Assembly (NCBI RefSeq): GCF_000407445.1
Contig: NZ_ASWB01000005.1
Span: 124,001 to 188,000 of the forward strand
Direction: 5' to 3'
DNA: 64,000 nt
Source: Enterococcus moraviensis ATCC BAA-383
GTDB lineage: Bacteria > Bacillota > Bacilli > Lactobacillales > Enterococcaceae
Below the pieces are notes generated by a model that searched no databases, had not been told where the DNA came from, and was given only the letters and a program-made list of their open reading frames with translations. Each line of letters starts with the position of its first letter. The first letter of the stretch is position 1. Below, in pieces: positions 28,457 to 38,088 of the stretch. Position numbers and translations under genes: made by a program.

Positions 28457-29542
28457 ATGAATCAATCATTGATAGTAAGAGGAGCGCCACAAGAGTATGA
28501 ATGTAGAGTAGGGGCCTGGGATGATTTAGAAGAGCACTTAAATAGAAGAAAAATCAAACGAGTGATGATTTTACATGGAAAAGAGTCATGGGAAGCAGCC
28601 AAACCATATTTTCCTACATTAATGAATATAGAAAAATGCTCTGTTTATTATGGCGGAGAATGTACAGATGAGAAGACAGCGGAATTAAAGCAGATAGTTG
28701 AACAAAAGCACTTAGAAGGAATTGTAGCTGTTGGCGGTGGTAAAATTGCTGATTTAGGAAAAGCAATAGCAAACCAATGTGACAAACCTATTTTGATTTT
28801 ACCAACATTGGCTGCAACGTGTGCTGCTTATACACCGCTAAGTGTGATCTATAAAACAGATGGTTCTATGGATCGCTATGATGCATTTCCACAAAGTAAT
28901 GCGTTGGTTCTAATTGAACCTAGAGTGATTTTATCTTCACCGATTGAATTGATGATTGCTGGGATCGGTGATACTGTAGCCAAATGGTATGAAGCAGATG
29001 CCATGATCTCACAATTAGAGATACAGCCAATTGAAATTCAAGTATCAGCATTTGCGGCGAAAAAATGTCGAGATGTTTTACTTTCTGACAGTCAAGAGGC
29101 GCTTAATGCTATGAAAGAAAAAGAACTCAACCAAGCTTTTTTAAATGTTGTTGAAACGAATATTTTACTTGGCGGAATGGTTGGCGGATTCGGTGATGAT
29201 TATGGTCGAACAGCAGGTGCTCACTCTATTCATGATGCATTGACGATGTTACCTGAGAGCCACCAGCAACTGCATGGGAATAAAGTTGCTTACGGTGTTT
29301 TTGTTCAGTTAGTGATCGAAAATAAGTGGTCTGAAATTGAACGCTTGCTTCCGTTTTATCGTAGTCTTGATTTACCAACATCTTTAAAAGAAATGAACAT
29401 GGTTTTATCTGATGACGAGTATATGAGAGTTGCTGAACGTGCTTCAGAACCTCATGAAACGATTCATTATATGAAAGAAAAGATTACACCAGAAGTAGTA
29501 AAAGATGCAATGAAAGAACTAGAAAAATTCAATAGAAAATAA
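28457..29542 (+). CDS. gldA: Iron-containing alcohol dehydrogenase, glycerol dehydrogenase type
   Basis: 361 residues. The nucleotide-binding loop is AVGGGKIADLGKAIA, followed by LPTLAATCAAYTPLSV typical of GldA. Metal ligands are Asp in AGIGDTVAKWYEAD and His residues in AGAHSIHDAL and LHGNKVAYG. The reaction would be NAD-linked oxidation of glycerol or a similar diol; some relatives act on other polyols. ATG after AAAGGTCGAGAAG. It is divergent from the ABC transporter operon. Confidence 0.82.
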   Translation: MNQSLIVRGAPQEYECRVGAWDDLEEHLNRRKIKRVMILHGKESWEAAKPYFPTLMNIEKCSVYYGGECTDEKTAELKQIVEQKHLEGIVAVGGGKIADLGKAIANQCDKPILILPTLAATCAAYTPLSVIYKTDGSMDRYDAFPQSNALVLIEPRVILSSPIELMIAGIGDTVAKWYEADAMISQLEIQPIEIQVSAFAAKKCRDVLLSDSQEALNAMKEKELNQAFLNVVETNILLGGMVGGFGDDYGRTAGAHSIHDALTMLPESHQQLHGNKVAYGVFVQLVIENKWSEIERLLPFYRSLDLPTSLKEMNMVLSDDEYMRVAERASEPHETIHYMKEKITPEVVKDAMKELEKFNRK

Positions 29543-29623
29543 AAATCACACAAAATGTTTTTATTTACTCTTTTAATGATAACTATTTTATGAGAAAATC
29601 TATCTACAAAGGAGGAAATAAAA

Positions 29624-30856
29624 ATGAAAAAAATAATAAGTGTTTTGGTATTAATCAGCTTGATTAACTTTTACCCTACTTGGGCATTTGCTGAGGTGAC
29701 AACTAGCAGTCTTGGAGAGATAGAACCGACAGAAGAAACGATTCAAAGTGAATCTGGATCTGAACATACGGAAATTCAACGTGTAGTAACAAAGATATCA
29801 TCTGAAGAAATGACAGCTTCGAGTGATGATGAGACGGCGAATCCAATGAGTGAAGAAGCTGAACCTATGGAAAGAGATTCAATCATAGCTGGTGGCTGGT
29901 CTACTCCACATATCGTCTATAAAACATATGTGCAGGATTTAGGTTGGCAAAAACTTGTCACTGATGGAGCAACAAGCGGAACTGTCGGTAAAGGAAAAGC
30001 AATACTAGGTAAGGACATGTATTTCCATGGTGGGGGACCAGGAATCAATCAGTGGATAGAAACAGGTTTTCATCTTGCGGATTATGGCTGGGATTCAGAC
30101 CGAGCTATATATGAAGAAGTACTAGGACAAAGGTTCAAAAAACGTTTAGAAGCTGTTCACTATACATTAGTGGGTACGACTTTAAGTCGATATAATCTTT
30201 ATTATCGAGTTCATGTGCAGAACTTTGGTTGGATGGGATGGGCAAAAAATGGTGAACCGGCAGGCACTGAAGGCTATGGCTACCGAGTAGAGGCAATGCA
30301 GGTCTGTTTTGTACCCAAGAATAAACCCGCTCCTGGAAGCACAGCCAATGCGTTCAAAAAAATGCCAAAACTTAATTATCGTGCAAATATTCAAGGAGCA
30401 GGTTGGCAAAATTACGTTCGTAATGGTAAAACGAGTGGAGCGGTTGGCCGAGGTCTTCGTATGGAAGGTCTTCAGGCGAAGATAGCAGATTATCCGTCCA
30501 CGGGTTCTGTTGAATACCAAGCATATATTCAAAATACTGGTTGGCAAGGCTGGAAAGCAAATGGAGCAACAAGTGGGTCTGTTGGAAAGCAATTACGAAT
30601 AGAAGCTGTTCGTTTTCGTTTAACGGGGCGACTAGGTGAGGAATTTGATATCTATTATCGAGTATATGTAGAGGGAACGGGCTGGTTGGATTGGGCAAAA
30701 AATGGTGCAGCTGCTGGTACTAAAGGCTTTGCCTACCGTTCAGAAGGTATTCAAATTAAGCTTGTCAAAAAAGGAACCACAGCTCCTGGAAAAACGCAGA
30801 GTTCTTTTTTTGAGCGAATAGCGTCAGAACGTTATTTTCCTAAGGACGTTCATTAA
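29624..30856 (+). CDS. Secreted ChW-repeat protein
   Basis: 410 residues: a signal peptide ending WAFA near residue 25, a Ser/Thr/Glu-rich linker (about 26-95), then about six hydrophobic-W (ChW) repeats, recognisable by QNFGWMGW, QGAGWQNYVRNG, QNTGWQGWKANG and EGTGWLDWAKNG, each with a downstream Gly-rich GTxGxGxRxEAxQ strand. ChW domains occur in secreted proteins of clostridia and lactic acid bacteria and are thought to mediate surface or glycan binding. No enzyme domain or sorting signal is seen. SD AAAGGAGG. A related shorter protein is at 58457. Confidence 0.85.
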   Translation: MKKIISVLVLISLINFYPTWAFAEVTTSSLGEIEPTEETIQSESGSEHTEIQRVVTKISSEEMTASSDDETANPMSEEAEPMERDSIIAGGWSTPHIVYKTYVQDLGWQKLVTDGATSGTVGKGKAILGKDMYFHGGGPGINQWIETGFHLADYGWDSDRAIYEEVLGQRFKKRLEAVHYTLVGTTLSRYNLYYRVHVQNFGWMGWAKNGEPAGTEGYGYRVEAMQVCFVPKNKPAPGSTANAFKKMPKLNYRANIQGAGWQNYVRNGKTSGAVGRGLRMEGLQAKIADYPSTGSVEYQAYIQNTGWQGWKANGATSGSVGKQLRIEAVRFRLTGRLGEEFDIYYRVYVEGTGWLDWAKNGAAAGTKGFAYRSEGIQIKLVKKGTTAPGKTQSSFFERIASERYFPKDVH

Positions 30857-30900
30857 TAAATAGGGCTACATTTAATGCCTCTAACGTAAATATTTACAAA

Positions 30901-30939
30901 AACCTAAGATAAAACGAAATATAGACGTTATCTTAGGTT
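30901..30939 (+). terminator. Terminator after the ChW protein gene
   Basis: Stem AACCTAAGATAA/TTATCTTAGGTT followed by TTTTTAT. Confidence 0.85.
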
Positions 30940-31080
30940 TTTTATATGCAGTGCAAGATTTAATTCATTTAATAACCTGTTGTTAAAAATTGTTAGGCTC
31001 TATTGTTTCAATTATAGTCTAGTACTATCCCTCAATTATTAAAAAACACATTGAATCCATAGTTGGAAACGGTTCAGGTC

Positions 31081-31109
31081 TTGCAAATACAAACAAAAAA
31101 AAGTATGAT
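31081..31109 (+). promoter_or_regulatory. Promoter of tgt
   Basis: TTGCAA (31081-31086), 17-nt spacer, TATGAT (31104-31109), about 40 nt before the ATG. Confidence 0.6.
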
Positions 31110-31148
31110 GAGGAAAGTGTAAAATTGTAAAAGAAAGTAGGGAAATGA

Positions 31149-32294
<1,146 letters not shown>

Positions 32295-32316
32295 AAAAGT
32301 GATCAAAAGACTAGTG

Positions 32317-32345
32317 TTGTACGTGAAATTTTGTTACAGTAAACT
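32317..32345 (+). promoter_or_regulatory. Promoter of yajC
   Basis: TTGTAC (32317-32322), 17-nt spacer, TAAACT (32340-32345), upstream of SD AGAGAGGTG. Confidence 0.5.
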
Positions 32346-32376
32346 AGTGATTACACGATAGAGAGGTGAATAGATA

Positions 32377-32739
32377 ATGGGCGGAGGACTTTCGTTTATT
32401 TTACCATTAATTCTTTTAGCGGGAATGATGTTTTTTATGACACGTTCGCAAAAGAAACAACAAAATGAACGTCAAACACTTTTAGATGCAATGAAAGTGG
32501 GCGATGGCGTTGTAACGATTGGCGGATTACATGGTGTGATCTCTGAAATCGACAGCGAAAAAAGAACTGTACTAATCGATTGTGAAGGAATTATCCTTGA
32601 ATTTGATCGTGCAGCAATCAAAACTGTAAAACCAGGAACTGTTGTTACAAATGACAGTGATGTAACAGTTGTTGAAACAGAGGAAATAACTGTTGAAGCA
32701 CCAACAACAATTTCTGAAAACGATGAAACGAAAGAATAA
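32377..32739 (+). CDS. yajC: Preprotein translocase subunit YajC
   Basis: 120 residues. One N-terminal membrane helix (about 5-21) is followed by the family motif RSQKKQQNERQTLLDAMKVG and DGVVTIGGLHGVI. YajC associates with SecDF and the SecYEG translocase. The C-terminal 25 residues are acidic and Thr rich. ATG with SD GAGGTG. A hairpin directly after the stop separates it from the next gene. Confidence 0.94.
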   Translation: MGGGLSFILPLILLAGMMFFMTRSQKKQQNERQTLLDAMKVGDGVVTIGGLHGVISEIDSEKRTVLIDCEGIILEFDRAAIKTVKPGTVVTNDSDVTVVETEEITVEAPTTISENDETKE

Positions 32740-32759
32740 ATTCCAGCTTGCTGGAATTT
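32738..32759 (+). terminator. Terminator after yajC
   Basis: Short stem AAATTCCAG/CTGGAATTT with 4-nt loop followed by TTTTCTTTC; it overlaps the yajC stop codon. Confidence 0.75.
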
Positions 32760-32822
32760 TTTCTTTCTAATAGCAACTAAGTAAATAGACATAGATTATT
32801 CTTTGGAAAGAGGGGGAGAACC

Positions 32823-33104
32823 ATCGAAAAGTTATCATGGCACCAAAAATTCTTATTAAAAAAAGAATTAAAAATCACTTGCCGATCTTTTCAGCAAATG
32901 GGCTATTCATCAGTCAATGAAACAGAATTGATGAACTACCTCGTTTCTTATCGTTGGAAAAAGAACGCTCCATCATCGATCAAAGCATGTCGTGAAGACA
33001 TTTTACATATTGAGCCAAATGAATTTTTTGATTATCAGCAGTTGATTGCACAAACAAGTAATCTAACGATTAAGGATTGGCATGATTTAACGGATCTATT
33101 CTAG
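32823..33104 (+). CDS. comN: ComN-like post-transcriptional regulator, apparent AUC start
   Basis: 93 residues if begun at ATC 32823. The frame upstream of the first ATG (32898) encodes conserved-looking sequence, LLKKELKITCRSFQQMGYSS, then NETELMNYLVSYRWKK, which fits the ComN/YrzD family (LWxYLxxxKWK). The only good ribosome-binding site, GAGGGGGAG at 32810-32818, lies just upstream of ATC; the ATG at 32898 has none. No other ATG, GTG or TTG lies in frame between. B. subtilis ComN aids localisation and control of comE mRNA and is likewise found near yajC. Start codon choice is inference. Confidence 0.7.
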   Translation: MEKLSWHQKFLLKKELKITCRSFQQMGYSSVNETELMNYLVSYRWKKNAPSSIKACREDILHIEPNEFFDYQQLIAQTSNLTIKDWHDLTDLF

Positions 33105-33135
33105 TTTAGGATAGGTTCTTTTTTCTTTTTACTAG

Positions 33136-33150
33136 ATAAAAACGCTTACT
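33136..33150 (-). promoter_or_regulatory. Possible degenerate cre site upstream of adhE
   Basis: The minus strand reads AAGTAAGCGTTTTTA, two mismatches from the CcpA consensus. Weak evidence, but its position upstream of a fermentative gene is sensible. Confidence 0.3.
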
Positions 33151-33179
33151 TTAAGAGGATAGATAAAAAAACGATTTAA

Positions 33180-33195
33180 TGTGAAAAAAATCACA
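33180..33195 (+). promoter_or_regulatory. Rex operator upstream of adhE
   Basis: TGTGAAAAAAATCACA is a palindrome fitting the Rex consensus TTGTGAnnnnnnTCACAA, 9 bp upstream of the -35 box. Rex senses NADH/NAD+ and is known to control adhE in Firmicutes. Confidence 0.75.
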
Positions 33196-33204
33196 ATAAA
33201 ACTA

Positions 33205-33233
33205 TTTACAACTGAAAAATAATGTTGTATGAT
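33205..33233 (+). promoter_or_regulatory. Promoter of adhE
   Basis: TTTACA (33205-33210), 17-nt spacer, TATGAT (33228-33233), about 55 nt before the ATG. Confidence 0.7.
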
Positions 33234-33292
33234 ATGTATGTGAAATAGTTAACAAACAAAAATAAATAACTTATTTTTCTAGGAGGATCACA

Positions 33293-35890
33293 ATGGCTAA
33301 AACAATGAAGAAAGAAGATACCAAAACGACTGATGTATCAGCAATGATCGATGAGTTAGCAAAAAAAGCAAACGTTGCTTTAAAAGAAATGGAAGACTTC
33401 GATCAAGAAAAAGTTGACCACATTGTGCACCAAATGGCAATGGCGGCATTAGACCAACATATGCCTTTAGCAAAAATGGCGGTTGAAGAAACTGGCCGTG
33501 GAATTTACGAAGATAAAGCAATTAAAAATATGTATGCTTCTGAATATATTTGGAACAGCATCAAACACGATAAAACAGTCGGTGTGATCAATAAAGATGA
33601 CCAAACAGGATTGATCGAAATCGCTGAACCAGTTGGGGTTGTTTGTGGGGTTACACCAACAACGAATCCAACTTCAACAACTATTTTTAAAGCATTGATT
33701 TCAATCAAAACACGTAACCCAATCGTATTCGCGTTCCACCCAAGTGCGCAAAAATGTTCTGCTGAAGCTGCTCGTATCGTTCGCGATGCTGCCATCAAAG
33801 CAGGGGCTCCTGAAAACTGTGTACAATGGATCGAACAACCTTCTTTAGAAGCAACTTCAGGTTTGATGAATCATCCTGGAATCGCGATTGTTTTAGCTAC
33901 TGGTGGTAGTGCCATGGTTAAATCAGCGTATTCAACTGGTAAACCAGCGTTAGGTGTTGGACCAGGTAATGTTCCTTCATATATTGAAAAAACAGCTAAA
34001 ATCAAACGTGCAGTAAACGACTTGATCGTGTCTAAATCATTCGATAATGGTATGATCTGTGCTTCTGAACAAGCTGTGATCGTAGATAAAGAAGTTTATG
34101 CAGCTGTAAAAGCTGAATTTGAAGCACACCAAGTATACTTCGTTAAACCAAACGAATTACAAAAACTTGAAGATGCTGTGATGAACGAAGGAAAATATGC
34201 AGTAAATCCAGCAATCGTTGGGTATTCTGCTGAACATATCGCAGATCTTGCTGGAATCAAAGTACCAAAAGGAACGAAAATTCTAATTGCTGAACTTGAA
34301 GGAGCAGGAGCTGAATACCCACTTTCTCGTGAAAAATTATCTCCAGTTCTTGCAATGATGAAAGCAAAAAATACAGATCATGCTTTTGATTTATGTGAAG
34401 CAATGCTTGAATTAGGTGGCTTAGGACATACAGCAGTGATCCATACAGAAGATGAAGACCTACAAGTGAAATTTGGTTTACGCATGAAAGCTTGCCGTAT
34501 CTTAGTAAACTCTCCATCTGCTGAAGGCGGAATCGGTAATATCTATAACGAAATGATTCCTTCATTAACATTAGGCTGTGGATCTTACGGTAAAAATTCA
34601 GTCTCTAAAAACGTATCTGCTGTTAACTTGATCAACGTCAAAACTGTAGCGAAACGGAGAAATAATATGCAATGGTTTAAATTACCGCCAAAAATTTTCT
34701 TTGAAAAAAATTCATTACAATATTTACAAAAAATGGAAAACGTTGAACGTGTCATGATTGTTTGTGACCCAGGAATGGTTCAATTCGGCTATGCGGATAC
34801 CGTACGTAAAGAATTACAAAAACGTAAAAACGATGTTCAAATCGAAGTATTCTCAGCTGTAGAACCAAATCCATCTACTAATACAGTCTATGCTGGAACA
34901 AAAGTCATTGTTGACTTTGAACCAGATACAATCATCGCTTTAGGTGGGGGATCTGCAATGGATGCGGCTAAAGGAATGTGGATGTTCTACGAACACCCAG
35001 ATACAGAATTCTTTGGCGCTAAACAAAAATTCTTAGATATCCGTAAACGTACGTACAAAATTGAAAAAGCTGTTAAAACACAATTTGTATGTATCCCAAC
35101 AACATCAGGTACGGGTTCAGAAGTAACACCATTTGCGGTTATTACAGATAGCGAAACACATGTTAAATACCCATTAGCAGATTATGCATTGACACCAGAT
35201 GTTGCGATCATTGATCCTCAATTTGTAATGTCAGTTCCAGCTTCTGTAACAGCAGATACTGGTATGGATGTCTTAACACATGCAATCGAGTCTTACGTTT
35301 CAGTTATGGCTTCTGATTACACGCGTGGATTAAGTTTACAAGCAATCAAATTAGTCTTTGAACACTTAGAAAACTCAGTGAAACGTCCAGATGCTGAAAG
35401 TCGTGAAAAAATGCATAATGCATCAACAATGGCTGGTATGGCTTTTGCCAACGCATTCTTAGGAATTTGTCACTCAGTAGCACATAAAATTGGTGGAGAA
35501 TATGGGATTCCTCACGGACGTACAAATGCGATTTTATTACCGCATATCATCCGTTACAATGCCAAAGATCCTTCAAAACATGCAATGTTCCCTAAATATG
35601 ACTACTTCCGTGCAGACACAGATTACGCTGATATTGCGAAATTCTTAGGTCTTAAAGGAAAAAATACAGCAGAATTAGTGGATGCATTAGCAACAGCTGT
35701 TTACGATTTAGGTGTATCTGTTGGAATCGACATGAACTTGAAAGCACAAGGTGTGACACAAGAAATTCTTGATTCAACTGTTGATCACATGGCAGAATTA
35801 GCGTATGAAGATCAATGTACAACAGCAAATCCAAAAGAACCGTTGATCAGTGAATTGAAACAAATCATCATTGATGCCTACAATGGTTAA
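33293..35890 (+). CDS. adhE: Bifunctional acetaldehyde-CoA/alcohol dehydrogenase
   Basis: 865 residues, the usual AdhE length. The aldehyde dehydrogenase half (about 1-440) has the catalytic Cys in FDNGMICASEQ. The iron alcohol dehydrogenase half (about 455-860) has GGGSAMDAAKGMW for NAD, DVLTHAIESYVS, and metal histidines in GICHSVAHKIGGEYGIPHG. It converts acetyl-CoA through acetaldehyde to ethanol, reoxidising two NADH, and assembles into spirosomes. The codons are strongly biased toward preferred triplets, as in highly expressed genes. SD AGGAGG; a Rex operator lies upstream. Confidence 0.97.
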   Translation: MAKTMKKEDTKTTDVSAMIDELAKKANVALKEMEDFDQEKVDHIVHQMAMAALDQHMPLAKMAVEETGRGIYEDKAIKNMYASEYIWNSIKHDKTVGVINKDDQTGLIEIAEPVGVVCGVTPTTNPTSTTIFKALISIKTRNPIVFAFHPSAQKCSAEAARIVRDAAIKAGAPENCVQWIEQPSLEATSGLMNHPGIAIVLATGGSAMVKSAYSTGKPALGVGPGNVPSYIEKTAKIKRAVNDLIVSKSFDNGMICASEQAVIVDKEVYAAVKAEFEAHQVYFVKPNELQKLEDAVMNEGKYAVNPAIVGYSAEHIADLAGIKVPKGTKILIAELEGAGAEYPLSREKLSPVLAMMKAKNTDHAFDLCEAMLELGGLGHTAVIHTEDEDLQVKFGLRMKACRILVNSPSAEGGIGNIYNEMIPSLTLGCGSYGKNSVSKNVSAVNLINVKTVAKRRNNMQWFKLPPKIFFEKNSLQYLQKMENVERVMIVCDPGMVQFGYADTVRKELQKRKNDVQIEVFSAVEPNPSTNTVYAGTKVIVDFEPDTIIALGGGSAMDAAKGMWMFYEHPDTEFFGAKQKFLDIRKRTYKIEKAVKTQFVCIPTTSGTGSEVTPFAVITDSETHVKYPLADYALTPDVAIIDPQFVMSVPASVTADTGMDVLTHAIESYVSVMASDYTRGLSLQAIKLVFEHLENSVKRPDAESREKMHNASTMAGMAFANAFLGICHSVAHKIGGEYGIPHGRTNAILLPHIIRYNAKDPSKHAMFPKYDYFRADTDYADIAKFLGLKGKNTAELVDALATAVYDLGVSVGIDMNLKAQGVTQEILDSTVDHMAELAYEDQCTTANPKEPLISELKQIIIDAYNG

Positions 35891-35902
35891 TTAAAAAAGT
35901 AC

Positions 35903-35928
35903 GAAGAGTAACTGAAAAGTTGCTCTTC
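35903..35928 (+). terminator. Terminator after adhE
   Basis: An 11-bp stem with one G-U pair (GAAGAGTAACT/AGTTGCTCTTC) followed by TTTTTTTG. Confidence 0.8.
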
Positions 35929-35979
35929 TTTTTTTGTTTAGAGGTATAATAAAGTCAAAATAAAAGGGAGTGATACAAA

Positions 35980-36411
35980 ATGACCATTAGAGAAGCAAAA
36001 ATAGAGGATATCGAAGCGATTAATCAGTTAAATACGTTTCCGTCGAATCATGAATACCCATTAGAAGAGGCCAAAAGACAGTTACATTACTTATTATCTT
36101 CGCCGACGAATAAATTATTTGTAAGCGTTATAGATACAAAAGTCGTTGGCTACATTCAGTTAAGTGAATATGTTTGTACGTATGGTCCGAAACTGATGAA
36201 CATTTTGGCACTTGTCGTAAATGAAAACTTTCATGGTCAAGGAATAGGCAAATCATCACTGACGCATGCAGAAGTATGGGCTAAAGAAAACAATGCTGAT
36301 GGTATCCGGCTGAATTCAGGTGTTGAAAGAACGGAAGCACATAAATTTTATGAACATCAAGGATATAAAAGAGTTAAAAACCAAGTGAATTTCAGAAAAT
36401 TATTTGATTAA
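35980..36411 (+). CDS. GNAT-family N-acetyltransferase
   Basis: 143 residues with the full GNAT core: an N-terminal IREAKIEDIEAI, motif A LVVNENFHGQGIGKSSLTHA for acetyl-CoA binding, and the C-terminal EAHKFYEHQGYKR motif. Substrate unknown. SD AAAGGGAG. It stands alone between adhE and the rtcB leader. Confidence 0.88.
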   Translation: MTIREAKIEDIEAINQLNTFPSNHEYPLEEAKRQLHYLLSSPTNKLFVSVIDTKVVGYIQLSEYVCTYGPKLMNILALVVNENFHGQGIGKSSLTHAEVWAKENNADGIRLNSGVERTEAHKFYEHQGYKRVKNQVNFRKLFD

Positions 36412-36451
36412 AGAAGAGATAAATAGCTGTCGTAATGAATAAAAATGTCTA

Positions 36452-36481
36452 TTGACAAAGTAAATTATAAAATGATACCAT
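36452..36481 (+). promoter_or_regulatory. Promoter of the rtcB leader
   Basis: TTGACA (36452-36457), 18-nt spacer, TACCAT (36476-36481). The -35 is consensus and the -10 is weaker. Confidence 0.45.
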
Positions 36482-36515
36482 AGAAAAATAATAAAAGAAG
36501 AAAGGAGGGAGCAAA

Positions 36516-36629
36516 ATGATAATGAATCAATTTATGCGAATGAATAATCAAAAATGGGATGTTACGTATTATCTTAGATTGAGACAACAGCAGGAATCAT
36601 GTTTTTTTGCTCTCTCTTTCAGTATATAG
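36516..36629 (+). CDS. Leader peptide upstream of rtcB (37 residues)
   Basis: The ORF starts MIMNQFMRMNNQKW and ends ESCFFALSFSI with an excellent SD, AAAGGAGGGAG. It is followed by a small hairpin (36629-36648) and then a terminator. This peptide-then-terminator layout suggests translation-coupled attenuation. No homologue comes to mind, and the product may matter less than its translation. Confidence 0.55.
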   Translation: MIMNQFMRMNNQKWDVTYYLRLRQQQESCFFALSFSI

Positions 36630-36660
36630 GACTATTTGAGTATAGTTCTTTAAAAGATAA

Positions 36661-36686
36661 ACCGTCGATCATTTTTGATCGACGGT
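36661..36686 (+). terminator. Attenuator-like terminator in the rtcB leader
   Basis: Perfect 11-bp stem ACCGTCGATCA/TGATCGACGGT with 4-nt loop and TTTTT tail, between the 37-residue leader ORF and rtcB. Confidence 0.8.
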
Positions 36687-36717
36687 TTTTTGTGGAAATT
36701 TCTTGGAGGTGAACCCA

Positions 36718-36753
36718 ATGAGTGGAAGAAAAGGAAAAAATCAAACCGGCTAA
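36718..36753 (+). CDS. Second leader mini-ORF upstream of rtcB (11 residues)
   Basis: MSGRKGKNQTG with a strong SD, GGAGGTG. It stops 54 nt before rtcB and is followed by a hairpin GGAATGCA/TGCATTCC. Short, basic and well spaced for translation; role unknown. Confidence 0.4.
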   Translation: MSGRKGKNQTG

Positions 36754-36807
36754 GGAATGCAGCCGACATTTTGCATTCCAACAATAAAAAAAGAACGAGG
36801 AATCAGA

Positions 36808-37989
36808 ATGTTAACAATCAAAGGAAAATATAACGAAGCACAAGTATATACAGATATGTTAGAGGATAGTACGATTGGGCAAATCATGTCTTTATGCAAT
36901 CAAGAGTTTGCAAAAGAAAGTCAAATCAGAATCATGCCGGATACTCATAGCGGCTCAGGGTGTGTGATTGGCACAACGATGACGATCAAAGACAAAGTAG
37001 TTCCTAATATAGTCGGAGTTGATATCGGCTGTGGCTTGCATGTTGTGAAATTAAACAAATCGATTAAAACAAATTTTGATAAATTAGATCGAATCATTCG
37101 TATCAGAATCCCTAGTGGTTCTAAGTCACATGATAAAAAACAACATGAGTTTGAACTAGGAAATATCCATGCGCCGATCCACAAAGGTTGGGCTTTAAGA
37201 AGTTTAGGGACACTTGGTGGTGGCAATCATTTTATTGAAGTGAACGAAGGAACAGATGGTTTATATTTAGTGATCCATAGCGGCAGTCGTGTTTTAGGTA
37301 AGGAAATCGCTGAATATCATCAAGAAGTAGCCTATCAAAAACTATCGCAACAACGAAAAGAGTTAAAAATTGCTGCAACTCTGGCGAAACAAAATGGGGA
37401 TACAAAAAAAGCAGCAGAACTGAAGGCAGCACGAGAAGCGATAAAAGTCCCTTATGAGTTATCGTATGTATCAACAGATGATCTAACTAAATATTTAGCG
37501 GATATGAAAATCGCTCAAGAATATGCAGCTATGAATCGCAAAATCATGGCAGAAACCATTCTTAAAGGAATGAAGTGGAAAAAGGCGGTCATAGAATCAT
37601 TCGATTGTCCTCATAACTACATTGATTTAGACAGTAATATTTTAAGAAAAGGAGCTGTATCTGCCAAGCTTGGGGAAAAAATCATTGTGCCCTTGAATAT
37701 GAAAGACGGTAGTATTTTAGCAACGGGTAAAGGCAATCATGATTGGAATCAATCAGGTCCTCATGGAGCAGGAAGGGTATTGAGTCGTTCCCAAGCAAAA
37801 GCAAAAATCAGTTTAGAAAGTTATCAGCATGCGATGAAGCATGTTTGGACGACCTCTGTTTCAAAGAAAACAATCGATGAAGCACCAAAAGCTTATAAAC
37901 CAAAGAAACAATTAATAGAAGATATGAAAGACACAATGGATATAAAAGAAGTGATTCGCCCCATTTACAATTTCAAAGGGGAATCATAA
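36808..37989 (+). CDS. rtcB: RtcB-family RNA ligase
   Basis: 393 residues. Motifs are PNIVGVDIGCGLHVVKL (metal Cys), GTLGGGNHFIE, FDCPHNYID, and GPHGAGRVLSRSQAK with the His that is guanylylated. RtcB joins 2',3'-cyclic phosphate or 3'-phosphate ends to 5'-OH ends using GTP and Mn2+, in RNA repair. I start it at ATG 36808 (SD ACGAGGA); a longer frame to 36757 would have to begin inside the leader hairpin. The peptide/terminator leader suggests inducible expression. Confidence 0.88.
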   Translation: MLTIKGKYNEAQVYTDMLEDSTIGQIMSLCNQEFAKESQIRIMPDTHSGSGCVIGTTMTIKDKVVPNIVGVDIGCGLHVVKLNKSIKTNFDKLDRIIRIRIPSGSKSHDKKQHEFELGNIHAPIHKGWALRSLGTLGGGNHFIEVNEGTDGLYLVIHSGSRVLGKEIAEYHQEVAYQKLSQQRKELKIAATLAKQNGDTKKAAELKAAREAIKVPYELSYVSTDDLTKYLADMKIAQEYAAMNRKIMAETILKGMKWKKAVIESFDCPHNYIDLDSNILRKGAVSAKLGEKIIVPLNMKDGSILATGKGNHDWNQSGPHGAGRVLSRSQAKAKISLESYQHAMKHVWTTSVSKKTIDEAPKAYKPKKQLIEDMKDTMDIKEVIRPIYNFKGES

Positions 37990-38088
37990 AAGAGTTGAAT
38001 AGTGTTAAAACGATTGGATTATCTATATAATAAGAGCTAGAACAACTTTACTTGAAAAATCAGTTTGATTAAGAAAGGAAGATCGAAT

